Of a DNA stretch of 64,000 nucleotides, positions 52,504-61,336 are shown piece by piece. Under the pieces are notes generated by a model that did no database searches, was not told where the DNA came from, and saw only the letters and a program-made list of their open reading frames with translations. Where the stretch lies: NCBI GenBank assembly GCA_021781455.1, contig JAJXWV010000064.1:124001-188000 (forward strand), written 5' to 3'. The DNA is from Acidobacteriota bacterium (GTDB lineage Bacteria > Acidobacteriota > Thermoanaerobaculia > Gp7-AA8). Made by a program: the position numbers and the translations under genes. Each line of letters begins with the position of its first letter. The stretch's first letter is position 1.

Positions 52504-52655
52504 GTGGCGATGTCTCCCGGTAACCCGGAGCTTTCTAGCACAGTTCGGTGTCGAACCGAACGATGTGGCATGAAATGGGCTGGAACGGGGGTTACGGGCT
52601 GTCGAGGGCCCGGTAGTGTCAGTGCGGCGTCTGCGCCGGGGGGGCGAATGCTACG

Positions 52656-54569
52656 ATGAACACAATGAGAAAAATGATGCTGATCGCAGCGGCGGCACTC
52701 CTGGTCGCCACGGCCGCTGCTGCGCAGGAGCCCGCCTCCGATCCGTATGATTTTCTGCAGGCGAAACTCGCAGCGGCGGACGGCAAGTACGACCAGGCCC
52801 TGGCTCTTCTGGACAAGGTGATGGCCAGGAGTCCGAACGATCCCACGCTGCAGTACGAGCACGCCACGATTCTCATCGACGCCGGTCGAGTCGATCGCGC
52901 CGAGGCAGAGTTGCGCAAAGTGGTCGTGGAGAAGCCCGACTTCTACGACGCCCAGCGACTCCTCGGCCGCATGCTCCTCGACCGCGCCGGCACCGATCGC
53001 GCCAAGATCGACGAGGCCCTCGTTCATCTTCGCGCCGCCTTCAACAGGAACCCCGATGACTTGAGCAGCGGGATGGCCATCGCCCAGATCTACATCAGCA
53101 CCGATCGGCCCGCCGACGCTGCGAAGATCCTGGCCACGCTGCTGGAACGCGCGCCCGACCAGCGCTCCATCAACTACACCTACGCGCAGGTCCTGACCAA
53201 GCTCGGGCGCGGCGACGAGTCCCGGCAGTATCTCGAGCGCGCCGTCCTCCTCGATCCGACCTTCACTCCGGCCGTCCTCCAGCTGATCGACATCTATCAG
53301 AAGCAGAACGAGTGGGGGAAAGCGGCCGATCTGCTGAAGCCGCTCATCGCCGACGATCCCATGAACCTCGATCTGCAGAAGCAGCAGGCGTTCTATTACC
53401 TGCGCGCCGGCATGGCCGACAAGGCCATGGCCAGCTTCAAGGTCCTCACCGAGGCCGATCCGAAGGACACCCGCTCGAAGTTCTACCTGGCGGAAGCTCT
53501 CAGCGATCTCGAGCGCTACCCCGAGGCCGACAAGATCTACCGCTCGCTCCTCGAACAGGCACCCAACGATCCGGAGCTTCTGGCGAGCTTTGGCCTTTCC
53601 CAGATCGGACAGCAGAAGCTCGACGAGGCCGCCAAGGCCTTTCACCAGATGCAGGCCGTTCCCGATCTGCCGCCGAATCTGCAGGCCCTGGCCAACACCC
53701 AGCTGGCCTACATCGAGCTGCAGAAGGGGAACTACGACGCCGCCATCGCACTGGCCAGGCCGATTCTGGTCTTCAACGACAAGCCGAACGGCCAGGCCAT
53801 CAACATCGCCCTGGAGGCCTTTCGCAAACAGAAGAAGTACAACGAGGCGATCGCGCTGCTGCAGCCACTGGTTGAGCAGTACGGCTCCGATCCTTTCGTC
53901 AATGCCCGCTACGTGGAAATGCTCGTCCGCAACGGCGAGAAGGACAAGGCCCGCCAGGCCGCGGTGACGGAGGCGAAGTTCGGCACCCGCAACACCGTGG
54001 CCGTAGCCGAGGCCTTCATCCAGGCCGAGGACGCGCCGTCGGCGATCGAGCTGGTCAAGGAAGCGCTGAAGAACAAGCCCGATGACGTCGACCTGCAGTT
54101 CGCTCTCGGGTCCGCATACGAGCGGAGCGGCGACAAGAAGGCGGCGGAAGCCGTCTTTCTCCAGCTGCTCGCCAAGAACCCCGACAACGCCGCCGCCCTC
54201 AACTATCTCGGCTACATGTGGGCCGACGCCGGCGTGAACCTCGACCGCGCCACCGACATGCTGACGCGGGCCGTGGGGCAGGAGCCGCGCAATGGCGCCT
54301 ACGTCGATTCGCTCGGCTGGGTCTATTTCCAGAAGGGCAAGCTCGACCTCGCCGAGAAGTACCTGACCGACGCCACGCATTTGCTTCCCCGCGACTCGAC
54401 CGTGCATGAGCACCTCGGCGACGTGCTGGCCCGGCGCGGCGATTACGTCCGCGCTCTCACCCTCTATCGCCTGGCCCTCTCTCTGCAACCGGAGCCGAAG
54501 GACGAGGCCAAGCTGCGGTCGAAGATCGCCGATCTGGAGAAGCAGTCGCAGACAGCACAGCGGCGCTGA
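52656..54569 (+). CDS. exported TPR-repeat protein upstream of lolB-like gene
   Basis: Encodes 637 residues with a signal peptide (MMLIAAAALLVATAAAAQ) and some fifteen TPR units covering almost the whole chain. The C-terminal part AALNYLGYMWADAGVNLDRA...YVDSLGWVYFQKGKLDLAEKYL matches the pattern of the TPR protein that stands before lolB and ispE in Pseudomonas (PA4667). It is probably a periplasmic or outer-membrane scaffold. The next gene starts 2 nt after the stop, so they are cotranscribed. Confidence 0.87.
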   Translation: MNTMRKMMLIAAAALLVATAAAAQEPASDPYDFLQAKLAAADGKYDQALALLDKVMARSPNDPTLQYEHATILIDAGRVDRAEAELRKVVVEKPDFYDAQRLLGRMLLDRAGTDRAKIDEALVHLRAAFNRNPDDLSSGMAIAQIYISTDRPADAAKILATLLERAPDQRSINYTYAQVLTKLGRGDESRQYLERAVLLDPTFTPAVLQLIDIYQKQNEWGKAADLLKPLIADDPMNLDLQKQQAFYYLRAGMADKAMASFKVLTEADPKDTRSKFYLAEALSDLERYPEADKIYRSLLEQAPNDPELLASFGLSQIGQQKLDEAAKAFHQMQAVPDLPPNLQALANTQLAYIELQKGNYDAAIALARPILVFNDKPNGQAINIALEAFRKQKKYNEAIALLQPLVEQYGSDPFVNARYVEMLVRNGEKDKARQAAVTEAKFGTRNTVAVAEAFIQAEDAPSAIELVKEALKNKPDDVDLQFALGSAYERSGDKKAAEAVFLQLLAKNPDNAAALNYLGYMWADAGVNLDRATDMLTRAVGQEPRNGAYVDSLGWVYFQKGKLDLAEKYLTDATHLLPRDSTVHEHLGDVLARRGDYVRALTLYRLALSLQPEPKDEAKLRSKIADLEKQSQTAQRR

Positions 54570-54570
54570 G

Positions 54571-55269
54571 GTGACTGGTCAGGCACGCAGGGGCGGATGG
54601 GCCCGCCGTCTCGCAGGCGCACTGGCCGCGCTCGCCCTCGTGGTCTCGTGCCGTACGACGCGGCCGGCCGGCAACGAATCCTCGTTGACGCCCCTCACGC
54701 CAGGATCCCGCGAGGCGGTGATGCGTCAGCTCACCGCCCGGATGGAGTCTCTTCACGCCGTCCGCAGCCTCATGCGCATCCGCATCACAACGGCTGCGCG
54801 CACGCAGTCGTTCCGCGCGCAGCTCCTCGTCGAGCCGCAGCGCGGGCGCATGCAGTTGAGCGCCTACACGCCCTTCGGAACGGAGGCCATGACGCTCTCC
54901 GCGGACGGCGACCGCATCGTCTTTCTCGATCACGTCAACCACACCGCGTGGCAGGGAAGCGCGGCTGGCCTGGCAGGGACCATTGGATTCTTCGACCCGC
55001 AGACGAATCCGGCGGCCTGGGCGCTGGACGTCACCGGGTTCCCCGCTCGCGGCGACTTCGAGACGAGCGATCGCGGGCTGGCCGGCGGCACCATCGGCAG
55101 CGTGCAGATCTCGTTCGATCCTCCGTCGTTCCCGCCGCATGGCGTGACCGTCCGCCGCGGAAGCGAGACGCTCGAGATCACGCACCTGGAGCTGGTCTCG
55201 ACGGACGCGGACGTTCAGCCGGCGACGATCCCGAGCGGTTACCGTTGCTGCGTCGAGCCACGGATGTGA
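54571..55269 (+). CDS. LolB-like / DUF4292-type outer-membrane lipoprotein
   Basis: Encodes 232 residues from the GTG at 54571. The signal peptide ends LALVVSC, giving an N-terminal lipid-modified Cys near residue 28. The mature part (MRQLTARMESLHAVRSL, then AQLLVEPQRGRMQLSAYTPFG) is the LolA/LolB half-barrel pattern. LolB receives lipoproteins at the outer membrane; the neighbours (TPR protein before, ispE after) support this assignment. The sequence similarity to true LolB is weak, so DUF4292-type is an equal possibility. Confidence 0.75.
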   Translation: MTGQARRGGWARRLAGALAALALVVSCRTTRPAGNESSLTPLTPGSREAVMRQLTARMESLHAVRSLMRIRITTAARTQSFRAQLLVEPQRGRMQLSAYTPFGTEAMTLSADGDRIVFLDHVNHTAWQGSAAGLAGTIGFFDPQTNPAAWALDVTGFPARGDFETSDRGLAGGTIGSVQISFDPPSFPPHGVTVRRGSETLEITHLELVSTDADVQPATIPSGYRCCVEPRM

Positions 55270-55330
55270 GACCGCCGCGCGTCGTGGCGACCACTGATGC
55301 CTCGCTTCGCTCGGCATAAACTGGACGCAC

Positions 55331-56152
55331 ATGCGCGTCCGCTCCTACGCCAAGATCAACTGGTCGCTGCGGATCACCGGGAAGCGCAGCGACGGCTTTC
55401 ACGACCTGGAAACGCTTTTTCAGAGTGTGTCACTTCACGACGAGCTCACCTTCGAGCGCGCCAGCCGGCTGGCGCTGACCTGCACTGATCCGTCGATTTC
55501 GACGGGAGAGTCGAACCTCGTCGTCCGTGCCGCGCGTGCGCTCGGCGTGGCCCCTGTCGCGATTCACCTGGACAAACGCATCCCCGCCGGCGGGGGGCTT
55601 GGCGGCGGCTCGTCGAACGCCGCAGCGACCCTTCTGGCCCTCGATCAGATGTTCGGTCTCGGCACGCCTCGCGACAGGCTGCTGGCGATCGCGCTGAGCC
55701 TCGGATCGGACGTGCCGTTCTTTCTCCTCGGCGGCACGGCGTACGGCACCGGCCGCGGCGAAGTCCTCACGCCGCTGCCGACGCCCGCCGGCATTGCGCT
55801 GCTGCTTCTGCTGCCCGAGGAGCGCGTCGCGACCGCCGAAGCATTCCGCGCAATCCGAAGCTACTCGCCGCCGATTGGCGTCGATCGATACCGCGCAATG
55901 CTCGCCGGCGACTTCCTGGCGCATTGCGGCGACCTCGTCAACGACTTCGAGGAGCCCGTCTTCGCGCGCATGCCGAAGCTGCGGGAGCTGAAGGAGCGGC
56001 TCTACGCGGAGAACGCGGCATGGGCGGGCATGAGCGGGTCGGGATCGACGGTCGTCGGCGCGTTCCGCAGCGTTCGGGAGCGCGATGCTGCCGCCGACCG
56101 ATTCGGCGATGTGCGGGTGGAGCGTGCGAGCGTGGGGACCTCGTCACTCTGA
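55331..56152 (+). CDS. ispE: 4-diphosphocytidyl-2-C-methyl-D-erythritol kinase
   Basis: Encodes 273 residues. The GHMP-kinase ATP loop is PAGGGLGGGSSNAAA near 86-100, the N-terminus RSYAKINWSLRITGKRSDGFHDL is characteristic, SLGSDVPFFL holds the catalytic Asp, and AGMSGSGSTVVG is motif 3. It phosphorylates CDP-methylerythritol in the MEP pathway, in line with dxr. Its last three residues and stop (SSL, TGA) are encoded by GTCACTCTGA, an arm sequence of the family I repeat. It is convergent with the tetR gene. Confidence 0.96.
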   Translation: MRVRSYAKINWSLRITGKRSDGFHDLETLFQSVSLHDELTFERASRLALTCTDPSISTGESNLVVRAARALGVAPVAIHLDKRIPAGGGLGGGSSNAAATLLALDQMFGLGTPRDRLLAIALSLGSDVPFFLLGGTAYGTGRGEVLTPLPTPAGIALLLLLPEERVATAEAFRAIRSYSPPIGVDRYRAMLAGDFLAHCGDLVNDFEEPVFARMPKLRELKERLYAENAAWAGMSGSGSTVVGAFRSVRERDAAADRFGDVRVERASVGTSSL

Positions 56153-56169
56153 GAATCTTCCTGCGCGCC

Positions 56170-56829
56170 TCAGTCGATGAAGTCCGGGCGGGCGGCGGTC
56201 GTACGCCGGACGTTGACCGGTTCCGTTGCCGGCGGTGCGCCGTCGATGCGCAGCGACTCCAGACGGTGCTCGATGGCCACCCGGGCGCGCTCGATGGCGG
56301 TGCGATCCTGGCGCAACTTGTGGGCGAAGTTGGCGCCGAAGAAGAGCGCATTGATCTCGAACGACAGCTGGGCGGGCTCGATCTCGGGATCGAGATGCCC
56401 TTCGGCCTGTGCCAGCTCGACGGCCTTCTCGATCGCGCCGATCCAGTCGTCCATCATGCGGGCGATGGCGTCCCGCACCGGACCGCTGCGGCTGTCGAAC
56501 TCGAATGACGCCGCAGCGAAGAAGCACCCGCCGGGAAAGACGTCGCGATTGACGTAATCGAGCCAGGAGCGGCAGATCTCGACCAGGCGGGGATAGCCGC
56601 GCTCCGCTTTCAGCGCCGGGCGGAAGACCTCATCGATGAAGCGCTTGCGCGCCGCTTCCACGGTGGCCAGCTGCAGCTCCTCCTTGGAGCCGAAGTGCGC
56701 GAAGACGCCGCTTTTCGACATGCGCAGCTCGTCGGCGAGCCGGCCGATGGTCAGCCCTTCGAGACCGTCGACCGAGGCGATGTCGACGGCACGCTCGACG
56801 ATGGCGGCGCGGGTGCGGTCACCTTTCAT
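56170..56829 (-). CDS. TetR/AcrR-family transcriptional regulator
   Basis: Encodes 219 residues. The N-terminal helix-turn-helix is standard (IVERAVDIASVDGLEGLTIGRLADELRMSKSGVFAHFGSKEEL pattern over residues 9-52). The C-terminal domain is TetR_C-like with many aromatic residues. It overlaps the upstream thioesterase gene by ATGA and so is the second gene of that operon. It probably binds the palindrome ACGAACGTTCGT in the operon promoter and represses itself. The ligand is unknown, perhaps an acyl compound. Confidence 0.92.
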   Translation of the reverse strand: MKGDRTRAAIVERAVDIASVDGLEGLTIGRLADELRMSKSGVFAHFGSKEELQLATVEAARKRFIDEVFRPALKAERGYPRLVEICRSWLDYVNRDVFPGGCFFAAASFEFDSRSGPVRDAIARMMDDWIGAIEKAVELAQAEGHLDPEIEPAQLSFEINALFFGANFAHKLRQDRTAIERARVAIEHRLESLRIDGAPPATEPVNVRRTTAARPDFID

Positions 56830-57278
56830 GCGTAGGCGTGCAGCGTCCGGAGGAACTTCGAGTGTTCCTCGACGAAGCCGCGGCTCCAGGGAGAGGGGCG
56901 CAGGAGCGCCGGGTCGAGCTTGACCACCGTTCGCTCGCCGCGGGCGTACGGGGTCAGGCCGTCCTCGCTCGAGCAGAGGAAGCCGTAGGTGCAGCTGTTC
57001 TCGTCGAGCGTTTCGACCCAGACGTCGATCCGGAGAGTGCCGGCAGCCGTGACGGGATTGAGCTGCTCGACGGTGATGTCGCGGACGACGCTGACCTCGT
57101 CGCCGGTGCAATGGCGGCCGCAGCCCTCGCCGGTATGGAAGGCGTCGGCGGCGGCGGCGAGGTGGGAGACGAGGCGGTCGTGGGAAAGGCGGTCGTCGGG
57201 GGAGAGCTCATCGAAGAAGACAGGGCTGAGGAAGACGAATCTGGGGTTCAGTCCGTCGTCATGAATGGTATCGAACAT
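56826..57278 (-). CDS. hotdog-fold thioesterase-like protein
   Basis: Encodes 150 residues with a GGAG ribosome site before the ATG. Pattern FVFLSPVFFDELSPDDRLSHDRLVSHLAAAADAFH and the following beta strands (VSVVRDITVEQLNPVTAAGTLRIDVWVE) agree with the 4HBT acyl-CoA thioesterase fold. The usual Tyr-Asp acyl hydroxybenzoyl catalytic pattern is not obvious (several Cys-His residues near CGRHCTGDE are unusual). It is coupled to the TetR gene, which may sense its substrate or product. Confidence 0.8.
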   Translation of the reverse strand: MFDTIHDDGLNPRFVFLSPVFFDELSPDDRLSHDRLVSHLAAAADAFHTGEGCGRHCTGDEVSVVRDITVEQLNPVTAAGTLRIDVWVETLDENSCTYGFLCSSEDGLTPYARGERTVVKLDPALLRPSPWSRGFVEEHSKFLRTLHAYA

Positions 57279-57301
57279 GGGCGCTCCTTTCAGGCGGGGT
57301 T

Positions 57302-57331
57302 AGAATAGCACGAACGTTCGTTTATCGACAA
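57302..57331 (-). promoter_or_regulatory. promoter with probable TetR operator
   Basis: On the minus strand -35 TTGTCG (57326-57331) and -10 TATTCT (57302-57307) are 18 nt apart. The perfect 12-bp palindrome ACGAACGTTCGT (57310-57321) lies exactly between them. The position fits repression of the thioesterase-tetR operon by its own TetR protein. Confidence 0.7.
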
Positions 57332-57371
57332 CCATCCATGTGTAACGAAATGGAAACGAGAGGGTTGCGAC

Positions 57372-57525
57372 CGCCGGGGTGGTTGCGCGGTTGCGCGGTT
57401 TCAGGCCGATATCGATTCTGGCTCCGATTTAAGGTCGGAATCCATGAGCATTACGGCTGTCAGGCTGGTAACGCCGTCGCGAACGCGCGACCGCGCGACC
57501 GCGCAACCGCTTCCACAACCGCCCT
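57372..57525. repeat. family IV 8-mer palindrome upstream of the protease fusion gene
   Basis: Left GGGTGGTTGCGCGGTTGCGCGG (57378-57400) and right CGCGACCGCGCGACCGCGCAACCGC (about 57487-57512) frame 90 nt of unrelated, lower-GC sequence. No gene is seen in 57332-57543. Confidence 0.8.
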
Positions 57526-57543
57526 CGCTAAACTAACGCCTCA

Positions 57544-60294
57544 ATGTCCCGCCCAATCGCCGCCGCTCTTTTCCTGACCTTCCTCGCCTCCGCCGCGTTC
57601 TCCCAGACCCCCGCCGCTCCCTGGCGCACGGTGACCACGCCGCATTTCCGGCTTCACTATCCCGCGCCTTACGAGGCCTGGGCCCTGCGCGCGGCCTCGA
57701 GGCTCGAGTCGATCCGTGAAGCCATCGTCACCGAAACCGGATTTGCCCCGGCGGAAACGACCGACATCGTGGTCGAGGATCCCGTCGCCCAGGCCAACGG
57801 CATCACCATCCCGCTGCTGGACACGCCGCGTATCGTCCTCTTTGCCGAGCCTCCCGGCCCGGAGTCGACGATCGGCGATTACAGCAACTGGATCGACCTC
57901 CTCGTCGTGCACGAGATGACGCACATGGTTCATCTGGTGCGCGCGTCGCGGAACCCTCTGGATCGCACGCTGGAGAAGCTCGTGCCGATCGGCCCGATCG
58001 CGCTCAACTCTCCGCGCTGGGTGACCGAGGGCTACGCCACGGTGGTGGAAGGACGCCTGACCGGATCGGGACGGCCGAGCAGTACCCTGCGCGCCGCCAT
58101 CCTCCGCAAGTGGGCGGAATCGGGCCGCCTTCCCAGTTATGCGCAGCTGCAGTCGGACCAGCGCTTTCTCGGCATGTCGATGGCGTACCTGGCGGGCTCG
58201 GCGTACCTGGAATGGCTCGAGGATCGAAACGGCGCCGGCAGCCTGCTCAGGTTGTGGCCGCGCATGAACGCGCGGAAGCGGCGCAGCTTCGAGGAGGCCT
58301 TCAAAGGGGTCTTCGGCGACTCCCCCCAGCGGCTCTACGGCCGATTCACGGCGGAGTTGACCGCGCATGCCCTCTCGGTCGATCGGGAAGGGGGGGCCGG
58401 CCTCCGCGAAGGCGACCTCTGGCAGGAAACCGAGTACGGCACCGGCGACCCGGACGTGTCGCCGGACGGCAAGAGCATCGTCGTGGTGAGCCGTCTCCGC
58501 TCGAAGCCGCAGCGCCTGGTGGTCTGGTCGACGGGGCCGGAAACAGAGGAAGAGAAGAAATTCGAGGAAGGCCTGAAGAAGACTCTCGCGCGCGACGCGC
58601 AGGACGTGGCGCCGGTCCGCACGAAGCCGCTCCCTCGCAAAGCGCTGCACACGCTCGTGCTTCCCGACGCCGGGGACATCGAAACTCCGCGCTGGATGCC
58701 GGACGGCCGCTCGATCCTGTTTTCCCATCGCGTGCCGGACCGCAGCGGCGACCTCCATCACGATCTCTACCGATGGTCGCCCGCCGGTGGGGAGCTCGCC
58801 CGCGTCACTTCACTCGCCGACGTCAGCGATGCGGACCCGCTGCCGGACGGAAAGGAAGCCGTGGCCGTCCGGACGCGCGACGGTTTGTCCCAGCTGGTGG
58901 TCGTCGATCTCGCATCCGGTGCCGTCCGGCCGCTGACCGAACCGTCACTGCAACGGGTGATCACGCATCCGCGCGTGGCCCCGGACGGCAGGCGCGTCGT
59001 GTTCACCGCCCACAGCGGCGGGACGTGGCACCTGGTCGTCCGCGTTCTGGTCTCCGGCGCCGAGCGCACCTTCGCCATGCCGCCGCGTGCCAACGCCGCC
59101 ACGCCGGAGTGGAGCCGCAACTCCGCAGACATCTTCGCCACGGTCATGTCCGGCGGGTACATTGATATCAATCGTTTTGGGCCGGACGGCAGTATCACAC
59201 CCGTCACCCGCATGTCCGGCGGCGCCTTCAGCCCCGCACCCTCCAGCGACGGACGCCTCTTCTTCATGTCTCTCGAGCCCGACGGCTATACGGTCCGCGT
59301 CCTGAACTCCATCGCCGCCGTTCCGCCGCGGGAGCCGTTCAATCGTTCTCTCGTTCCGGCCCTTCCGCCCCTCCCGCCCAACGCTCCCGCCTTCACCGCG
59401 CAGGCTCTCCCGCCCTCGCGGCCGTACGGCCTCGGCCGGCAGGAGCCGGACTGGCTGCTGCACGCGAACGACGCACCCGCCGCCCGCACCCTGGAAGCCG
59501 GCCTGCGCCTGGGCGACGTGGTCGGCCGCCTCGACACCATCGCCGTCGCCGCCATCGGTCGGGCAGGCTCGCAGCGCGGAGCGACCCTGGCCACCGCGTG
59601 GCGCGGCTGGCCGGTCGAGGTGGCGGCGCAGATCTACCGCATGCGCGAGCGCAACTCGCGCCAGGGCGGCCTCGAGCTGCGAGCGTCGTGGGACACTCAC
59701 TCGGCGCTGACTCACTTCGCAGTCGACGGCGGAGTGCTCGGCAGCCGTCTCTCTTCGCGCAGCCGCAATCTCGGGTTTGCCTCCGCCTCCTGGAGCGGCC
59801 GCCACCATTTCGGCGACGCACGCGTCGACGGAGGAGCTCTTTTCGCGGGCGAGGCCGGCGATGCGCCGCATGCGCGCGGCATCGTCAAAGCCGGCCTCAG
59901 ATTCGGCGACGTGCGATTCGGCGCGGAGCTCGAAGCCGATCGAGCCGGCGGGAGCGAGCCGATGACTGTCGGCGGCATCGCCACGACGATCGTTCCCCCC
60001 TCGGCGATCGCCAATCGAGTCCTCGACCCTGCACTGGAGACGGCGACGCTCCAGGGGAAGCGCTACACGGGCGGGCGGGTGGAGGCGTCATTCCGCGGCC
60101 TGACGTTCTTCTATCGGGAGCACAAGCTCGGCCAGCGGCTTTCGCTGGCGGGCGTCGAGGTGGCGCGCTCGCTCGACCCGATCCCGCTGATCAAGACGCC
60201 CGGCCTCGCCTTCACCATCGGCGCGGCGCGGATCCTCGACGAGCCGCTGCGGAACCGGACGCGCTGGTGGATCGGCATCCGTTTCGAGCCTTGA
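57544..60294 (+). CDS. exported gluzincin metalloprotease with TolB-like propeller and probable beta-barrel C-terminus
   Basis: Encodes 916 residues with a signal peptide (ALFLTFLASAAFSQ). Residues 120-180 contain the zinc motif HEMTHMVH and a downstream WVTEGYA with the third ligand, the gluzincin (Peptidase_MA) pattern. Residues 290-600 have several PD40/WD40-like repeats (DPDVSPDGKSIVVVS, TPRWMPDGRSILFSH, HPRVAPDGRRVVFTA). The last 250 residues alternate hydrophobic strands and end ...TRWWIGIRFEP, resembling an outer-membrane barrel. Homologues with protease plus propeller exist; the extra barrel-like end is notable. Function unknown, probably at the cell surface. Confidence 0.82.
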   Translation: MSRPIAAALFLTFLASAAFSQTPAAPWRTVTTPHFRLHYPAPYEAWALRAASRLESIREAIVTETGFAPAETTDIVVEDPVAQANGITIPLLDTPRIVLFAEPPGPESTIGDYSNWIDLLVVHEMTHMVHLVRASRNPLDRTLEKLVPIGPIALNSPRWVTEGYATVVEGRLTGSGRPSSTLRAAILRKWAESGRLPSYAQLQSDQRFLGMSMAYLAGSAYLEWLEDRNGAGSLLRLWPRMNARKRRSFEEAFKGVFGDSPQRLYGRFTAELTAHALSVDREGGAGLREGDLWQETEYGTGDPDVSPDGKSIVVVSRLRSKPQRLVVWSTGPETEEEKKFEEGLKKTLARDAQDVAPVRTKPLPRKALHTLVLPDAGDIETPRWMPDGRSILFSHRVPDRSGDLHHDLYRWSPAGGELARVTSLADVSDADPLPDGKEAVAVRTRDGLSQLVVVDLASGAVRPLTEPSLQRVITHPRVAPDGRRVVFTAHSGGTWHLVVRVLVSGAERTFAMPPRANAATPEWSRNSADIFATVMSGGYIDINRFGPDGSITPVTRMSGGAFSPAPSSDGRLFFMSLEPDGYTVRVLNSIAAVPPREPFNRSLVPALPPLPPNAPAFTAQALPPSRPYGLGRQEPDWLLHANDAPAARTLEAGLRLGDVVGRLDTIAVAAIGRAGSQRGATLATAWRGWPVEVAAQIYRMRERNSRQGGLELRASWDTHSALTHFAVDGGVLGSRLSSRSRNLGFASASWSGRHHFGDARVDGGALFAGEAGDAPHARGIVKAGLRFGDVRFGAELEADRAGGSEPMTVGGIATTIVPPSAIANRVLDPALETATLQGKRYTGGRVEASFRGLTFFYREHKLGQRLSLAGVEVARSLDPIPLIKTPGLAFTIGAARILDEPLRNRTRWWIGIRFEP

Positions 60295-60351
60295 GCGCTG
60301 ATGATGTCGAACACTTGCGATGCCCTTGTCCCCCCAAAGTGCAAGATCCCC

Positions 60352-60376
60352 TGCCCTCTGCCCTCTGCGCTCTGCG
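60352..60376. repeat. short heptad run (TGCCCTC)
   Basis: TGCCCTC twice, then TGCGCTC and TGCG, in tandem, without a complementary arm nearby. It may be half of a decayed heptad palindrome. It lies in the 118-nt gap before the DUF1835 gene. Confidence 0.65.
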
Positions 60377-60412
60377 ATGATCCGCGCGGCGCTCGGGATA
60401 AACTGAAAACCG

Positions 60413-61336
60413 ATGATTCACATCCACAACGGCGACGTCGTTGCGGAGCTGGCGTTGCAGGCGGGGTTGCCGGGGGAGCAGGTCGCGTTCCGGGAGGCGC
60501 TGGCGAACGGTCCGGTGCCGAGCGACGTCGACCTGGAGATGCGCGCACAGTTCCTGGCCGCGGGCTACGACCTGAAACTGCTGCGCGTCCGCCATGGTCT
60601 GCAGCAGCTGGAGGAGACTCTCGGTGCTGCGATGAAGGAGGACGAGGTCGTCCTCTGGTTCGAGCACGACCTCTTCTGCCTGATCAATCTGGTGTCGCTG
60701 TTGGTGCGCTTCGCGACGCACCGCCGGCTGACTCTGATCTGGAATCCGCAGCCGCTGTCGCAGGCCGAGCTCGTGCCGCTGTTCGAGTCGCGTTCCGCGG
60801 TCACACCCTCGATGATCAAGGCCGCGGCACGGGTCTGGGACGCCTACCGATCGAACGACGCCACGGGGCTGAATCGGTTTACGAAGCGCGCCAACCCCGA
60901 TTTCCCGTTCCTCCGCGAAGGGTTGCGCCTGCACGCCTCGCGGTTTCCGTCGTTGCGCAACGGGTTGGGCGGGATGGAGCAGCGGCTGCTGGAGATCATC
61001 GCCGGCGGGGTGAACGAATTCCGCTTCATCTTCGAGCGCTTCAGCGTCGACGTGCCGCGCTTCGGGTTTGGTGACGGTGACGTCATGCGCACGCTGCGCC
61101 GGCTGGCCAGTGGCTCGACGCCGCTGCTGTCGATCGTGGAGCAGCCGGCCTCACCGGTGCGGGTCGCCTTCACGCTGACGCCGGTGGCGAGGAAAGTCCT
61201 GGCCGACGAAGCGGACTACGTGGAGTTGAATCCGCCCACCGGCTGGCTGGGTGGCGTCGATCTGGCGCACGAGAACTGGTGGCGATGGGACGAACGGCAA
61301 CACGAGATCATTCTGAGCCCCTCTGCCGTCTCGTGA
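60413..61336 (+). CDS. DUF1835 domain protein
   Basis: Encodes 307 residues. The N-terminus MIHIHNGDVVAELALQAGLPG and VLWFEHDLFCLINLVSLLVR near 82-101 are typical of DUF1835; the C-terminal part has a winged-helix look (DVMRTLRRLASGS...LTPVARKVLADE). No enzyme activity is established for the family. It overlaps the next gene, an alpha/beta hydrolase, by GTGA, so the two are coupled. Confidence 0.82.
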   Translation: MIHIHNGDVVAELALQAGLPGEQVAFREALANGPVPSDVDLEMRAQFLAAGYDLKLLRVRHGLQQLEETLGAAMKEDEVVLWFEHDLFCLINLVSLLVRFATHRRLTLIWNPQPLSQAELVPLFESRSAVTPSMIKAAARVWDAYRSNDATGLNRFTKRANPDFPFLREGLRLHASRFPSLRNGLGGMEQRLLEIIAGGVNEFRFIFERFSVDVPRFGFGDGDVMRTLRRLASGSTPLLSIVEQPASPVRVAFTLTPVARKVLADEADYVELNPPTGWLGGVDLAHENWWRWDERQHEIILSPSAVS

